From assembly GCA_017437705.1 (NCBI GenBank), contig JAFRYJ010000122.1:1-8858 (forward strand): a DNA stretch of 8,858 bases, read 5' to 3'. The notes beneath the pieces are model-generated. The model was given only the letters and a program-made list of their open reading frames with translations. It had not been told where the DNA came from and did no database searches. The translations under genes and the position numbers were made by a program. The number at the start of each line of letters is the position of its first letter. Within the stretch, counting starts at the first letter, position 1. Below, piece after piece: positions 6,571-8,858 of the stretch. This DNA is from Lachnospiraceae bacterium. Its GTDB lineage: Bacteria; Bacillota_A; Clostridia; Lachnospirales; Lachnospiraceae.

Positions 6571-7809
6571 ATGAGGATCAATGAAAAACAGCTGAAACTT
6601 GTAAACAACAGGATAGAAGCACTGATATCATCAGGCAGCTTCTTCGGCAAAAGATTAAAGGATGCAGGCATCACCGGCGTGGATACTCCGGAGGATTTTG
6701 AAAAACTTCCGTTTTCCGAAAAAGCGGATCTGAGGGAAGCTTATCCTCTGGGACTTATGACGGCCCCGGAAAGCGAGATCGTCAGGATCCATTCGTCATC
6801 GGGAACCACCGGGCTTCCGGTCATCATCCCCTATACATACAAGGATGTTGATGACTGGGGCGAAATGTTCAAGAGATGCTACGAATTTGCCGGCATCAAC
6901 GAAAACGACAGGATACAGATAACGCCTGGATACGGTCTCTGGACCGCCGGCATCGGTTTCCAGAACGGAGCCGAGAAGCTGGGGGCGATGACGGTGCCCA
7001 TGGGCCCCGGCAATACAAACAAGCAGATCCAGATGATGATCGATCTGAGATCCACTGTCATCTGTGCGACATCATCTTATGCGCTGCTCCTTGCGGAGGA
7101 GATAGAGAAGAGAGGCATAAAGGACCAGATATGCCTTAAGAAGGGTGTCATAGGCTCGGAGCGCTGGAGCGATACGATGAGGAACATCATCTCTACCATG
7201 CTGGGCATCGAGCTCTACGACATCTACGGACTTACGGAGATCTACGGGCCGGGCATCGGCATCAACTGCCAGAAAGAGCCCTACATGCATTACTGGGATG
7301 ATTATATCTATCTGGAGATCATCGATCCGAAGACGGGAAAGAACCTGCCGGACGGCGAATGGGGAGAGATAGTAATAACGACGCTGGTCAAAGAGGGTGC
7401 TCCGCTCATCAGATACAGGACCCACGACCTTTCGCGTATAGTACCGGGCACATGCTCCTGCGGAAGTCCTTTCCCCAGGATCGACGTGATCCAGGGACGT
7501 ACCGACGACATGATCAAGATCAAGGGTGTAAACGTATACCCGTCACAGATCGAGGAGATACTCTCATCATTTATAGAGCTTTCCAGCGAATACCAGATAA
7601 GGATATCCCATCTGGACGGTAAGGACACCATGAGGCTTTATGTAGAGGTCGTAAGCGGCGAGTACGATTTTGCCGAAGTCGGAAGGCGTGTGGAAGAGCG
7701 CGTTAAGAGCAGGATAGGCTTCACACCCATCGTCAAGCTGGTGGAGATAGGAGTCCTTCCGAGAAGCGAAAAGAAGGCAAAGAGGGTAATTGACGAAAGA
7801 TTCGACTGA
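6571..7809 (+). CDS. Phenylacetate-CoA ligase family (AMP-forming aryl-acid CoA ligase)
   Basis: This is an adenylate-forming enzyme of the PaaK family, expected to make aryl-acetyl-CoA from an aryl-acetate, ATP and CoA, or to run the reverse. At 412 residues it is slightly short but complete, with no membrane segment. The phosphate-binding loop SSSGTTGLP is at 75-83; YGLTEIYGPG (219-228) is the second adenylation motif; YRTHDLSRI (282-290) contains the ribose-binding Asp286, with His at 285 where many PaaK proteins have Arg. CSCGSPFPRI (295-304) and GRTDDMIKIKGVNVYP (309-324) form the hinge to the C-terminal domain, and PRSEKKAKRV (397-406) carries the likely catalytic lysine (Lys402 by alignment from memory). 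It follows iorB by 13 bases with AAAGGA overlapping the iorB stop. Next to iorAB, the natural substrates are indoleacetate, phenylacetate or 4-hydroxyphenylacetate; which is preferred cannot be read. The family call is secure; the symbol is left blank because this is not the aerobic paa pathway. Confidence 0.93.
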   Translation: MRINEKQLKLVNNRIEALISSGSFFGKRLKDAGITGVDTPEDFEKLPFSEKADLREAYPLGLMTAPESEIVRIHSSSGTTGLPVIIPYTYKDVDDWGEMFKRCYEFAGINENDRIQITPGYGLWTAGIGFQNGAEKLGAMTVPMGPGNTNKQIQMMIDLRSTVICATSSYALLLAEEIEKRGIKDQICLKKGVIGSERWSDTMRNIISTMLGIELYDIYGLTEIYGPGIGINCQKEPYMHYWDDYIYLEIIDPKTGKNLPDGEWGEIVITTLVKEGAPLIRYRTHDLSRIVPGTCSCGSPFPRIDVIQGRTDDMIKIKGVNVYPSQIEEILSSFIELSSEYQIRISHLDGKDTMRLYVEVVSGEYDFAEVGRRVEERVKSRIGFTPIVKLVEIGVLPRSEKKAKRVIDERFD

Positions 7810-7830
7810 CAGGGGACGGAACCACGCGGT
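7807..7830 (+). repeat. Possible remnant of a dispersed palindromic repeat
   Basis: TGACAGGGGACGGAACC (7807-7823) begins at the ligase stop codon and continues into ACGCGGT. It resembles, from memory, the GACAGGGGACGGTTC-type short repeats scattered in many clostridial genomes. Only a three-base stem (ACC/GGT around ACGC) remains, so if it is such a repeat it is a degenerate half copy. It could equally be chance. Confidence 0.25.
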
Positions 7831-7849
7831 GTGCAGGAGAATACCATAG

Positions 7850-7856
7850 AGAGGAG
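7850..7856 (+). promoter_or_regulatory. Ribosome binding site for citrate synthase
   Basis: AGAGGAG lies six bases before the ATG at 7863 and fixes that start. The 53-base gap before this gene is the longest in the window and contains no convincing terminator or promoter. Confidence 0.8.
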
Positions 7857-7862
7857 AACATT

Positions 7863-8858
7863 ATGAATAACGAATATGCTGAGAGGATGCAGGGACTGTG
7901 TATAAAGAACGATACCATTCCCGAAGAGCTTTTCAGGAAGCTGGGCGTAAACAGGGGTCTGAGGGATAAGAACGGAAAAGGCGTTCTTACGGGACTTACG
8001 AATGTGTCTACCATCATTTCCTTTGAGGATCATGACGGTGAAAGAGTCCCCGTTAACGGACGTCTGTATTACAGGGGCCACAGGATCGAGGATCTGGTAG
8101 CCATGTTTGACGGCAAGGGCTTCGGCTTCGAGAATACAGCATTTCTCCTTCTGTTTGGCGAAATGCCTACGCCCGAGCAGGCAGATGAATTCATAAAGGA
8201 ACTGGCTTCCGTAAGAAGGCTGCCCAGGAACTTCACCAGGGACGTTATCATGAAGGCGCCCGGCAGGGACATCATGAACAATATGACCAGGTGTATCCTC
8301 TCGCTGGCACCCTATGATGACAATACCTTTGATGCGAATCTGGCCGACAACATCCGCCAGTGCATCAAGCTTATCGCGGTATTCCCGCTGCTGGCCGTAT
8401 ACAGCTATCATGCCAGCAACTATTACGAGAATTACGAGAGCATGTATATCCACAGGCCCGATCCCAGGAAGTCCACAGCGGAGAACATCTTAAGGCTTAT
8501 CAGGCCGGACATGAAGTACACAAAGACAGAGGCCAACGTCCTTGACATGTGCCTTATGCTTCATATGGACCACGGCGGAGGAAATAACTCCACGTTCACT
8601 ACCCGTGTTGTAACATCATCAGGTTCCGATACCTACGCCGCCATTGCGGCTGCCATGTCCTCGCTGAAAGGCCCCAGGCACGGCGGTGCCAACCTTAAGG
8701 TAATGAGCATGATGGACAACATAAGGGAGCATGTGAAGGATCCTTATGACAGAGCTGCTCTTGAGGATTATCTCGGAAAGATACTGGACGGCAAGGCATT
8801 TGACAAGAAGGGCCTGATCTACGGTATGGGCCATGCTGTTTATTCGCTTACCGACCCC
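7863..8858 (+). CDS. Citrate synthase (3' partial)
   Basis: This enzyme condenses acetyl-CoA with oxaloacetate to citrate and CoA, the entry step toward 2-oxoglutarate and glutamate. The frame is open from the ATG at 7863 to the last base, giving 332 residues of an enzyme that usually has about 450 in Clostridia, so the final quarter and the catalytic Asp lie outside the window. Visible active-site blocks are LMLHMDHGGGNNSTFTTR (231-248), with His234 matching an oxaloacetate-binding His; SSLKGPRHGGAN (266-277), with catalytic His273; and GMGHAVYSLTDP (321-332), with His324. The N-terminal extension and the GGGNNSTFTT form are those of the clostridial citrate synthase group rather than the shorter enterobacterial type. 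A 2-methylcitrate synthase activity cannot be excluded. It is preceded by AGAGGAG and follows the aryl-acid CoA ligase gene in the same direction. Confidence 0.95.
   Translation, partial: MNNEYAERMQGLCIKNDTIPEELFRKLGVNRGLRDKNGKGVLTGLTNVSTIISFEDHDGERVPVNGRLYYRGHRIEDLVAMFDGKGFGFENTAFLLLFGEMPTPEQADEFIKELASVRRLPRNFTRDVIMKAPGRDIMNNMTRCILSLAPYDDNTFDANLADNIRQCIKLIAVFPLLAVYSYHASNYYENYESMYIHRPDPRKSTAENILRLIRPDMKYTKTEANVLDMCLMLHMDHGGGNNSTFTTRVVTSSGSDTYAAIAAAMSSLKGPRHGGANLKVMSMMDNIREHVKDPYDRAALEDYLGKILDGKAFDKKGLIYGMGHAVYSLTDP

Noticed and set aside
7790..7818. TTGACG at 7790-7795 as a -35 box for citrate synthase
   Set aside because: At 17 bases downstream the sequence is GGGACG, which does not resemble a -10 box.
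7810..7862. Rho-independent terminator after the ligase gene
   Set aside because: Only a three-base stem is present and no T run follows it.
7638..8453. Antisense open frame of 271 codons opposite the ligase end and citrate synthase
   Set aside because: It spans two clear + strand genes and matches no family that I recognise.

Overview
The window is a densely packed, single-strand stretch of bacterial chromosome. Seven genes all run on the + strand; the first and last are cut by the window edges. Gaps between genes are -29 to +53 bases, so most or all of it could be transcribed as one unit. I see no RNA genes, mobile elements or CRISPR array. The organism is most likely an anaerobic member of the Bacillota (Clostridia). 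Reasons are the oxygen-sensitive indolepyruvate:ferredoxin oxidoreductase, strong AGGAGG-type ribosome binding sites, a clostridial-style citrate synthase, and a long FtsX-like permease with a coiled-coil extracytoplasmic insert. GC is moderate (about 52% by hand count of the first 60 bases) and Arg AGG and Ile ATA codons are frequent. A genus cannot be named from this alone.

Layout. (1) Bases 1-2919: the C-terminal ~972 codons of an ABC transporter permease with two FtsX-type halves and a coiled-coil hairpin of about 260 residues. (2) 2931-3695: a HAD-superfamily phosphatase of the phosphoglycolate phosphatase type. (3) 3667-4161: a GNAT acetyltransferase overlapping the HAD gene by 29 bases. 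(4) 4154-5959 and 5964-6557: iorA and iorB, the two subunits of indolepyruvate:ferredoxin oxidoreductase. (5) 6571-7809: an AMP-forming phenylacetate-CoA ligase homologue (PaaK-like). (6) 7863 to the window end: a citrate synthase missing its C-terminus.

How they fit together. iorA, iorB and the ligase gene form a compact aryl-acid module. IorAB interconverts aryl-pyruvates with aryl-acetyl-CoA, CO2 and reduced ferredoxin; the ligase interconverts aryl-acetyl-CoA and aryl-acetate. The module can work oxidatively, in aromatic amino acid fermentation to indole-, phenyl- or hydroxyphenyl-acetate. It can also work reductively, assimilating aryl acids into aromatic amino acids. Pairing with an AMP-forming ligase leaves the direction open. 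Citrate synthase may supply the route to 2-oxoglutarate/glutamate, the usual amino-group partner for aromatic aminotransferases, but this link is inference. The HAD and GNAT genes overlap into iorA and may be translationally coupled, with unknown substrates. The permease is probably an unrelated function sharing the transcript.

I found no clearly undescribed system. The points most worth a second look are the permease's coiled-coil hairpin with its Tyr/Ala core pattern, the direction of the IorAB-ligase module, the HAD-GNAT-iorA overlaps, the AT-rich patch at the iorB/ligase junction, and a possible dispersed-repeat remnant after the ligase gene.
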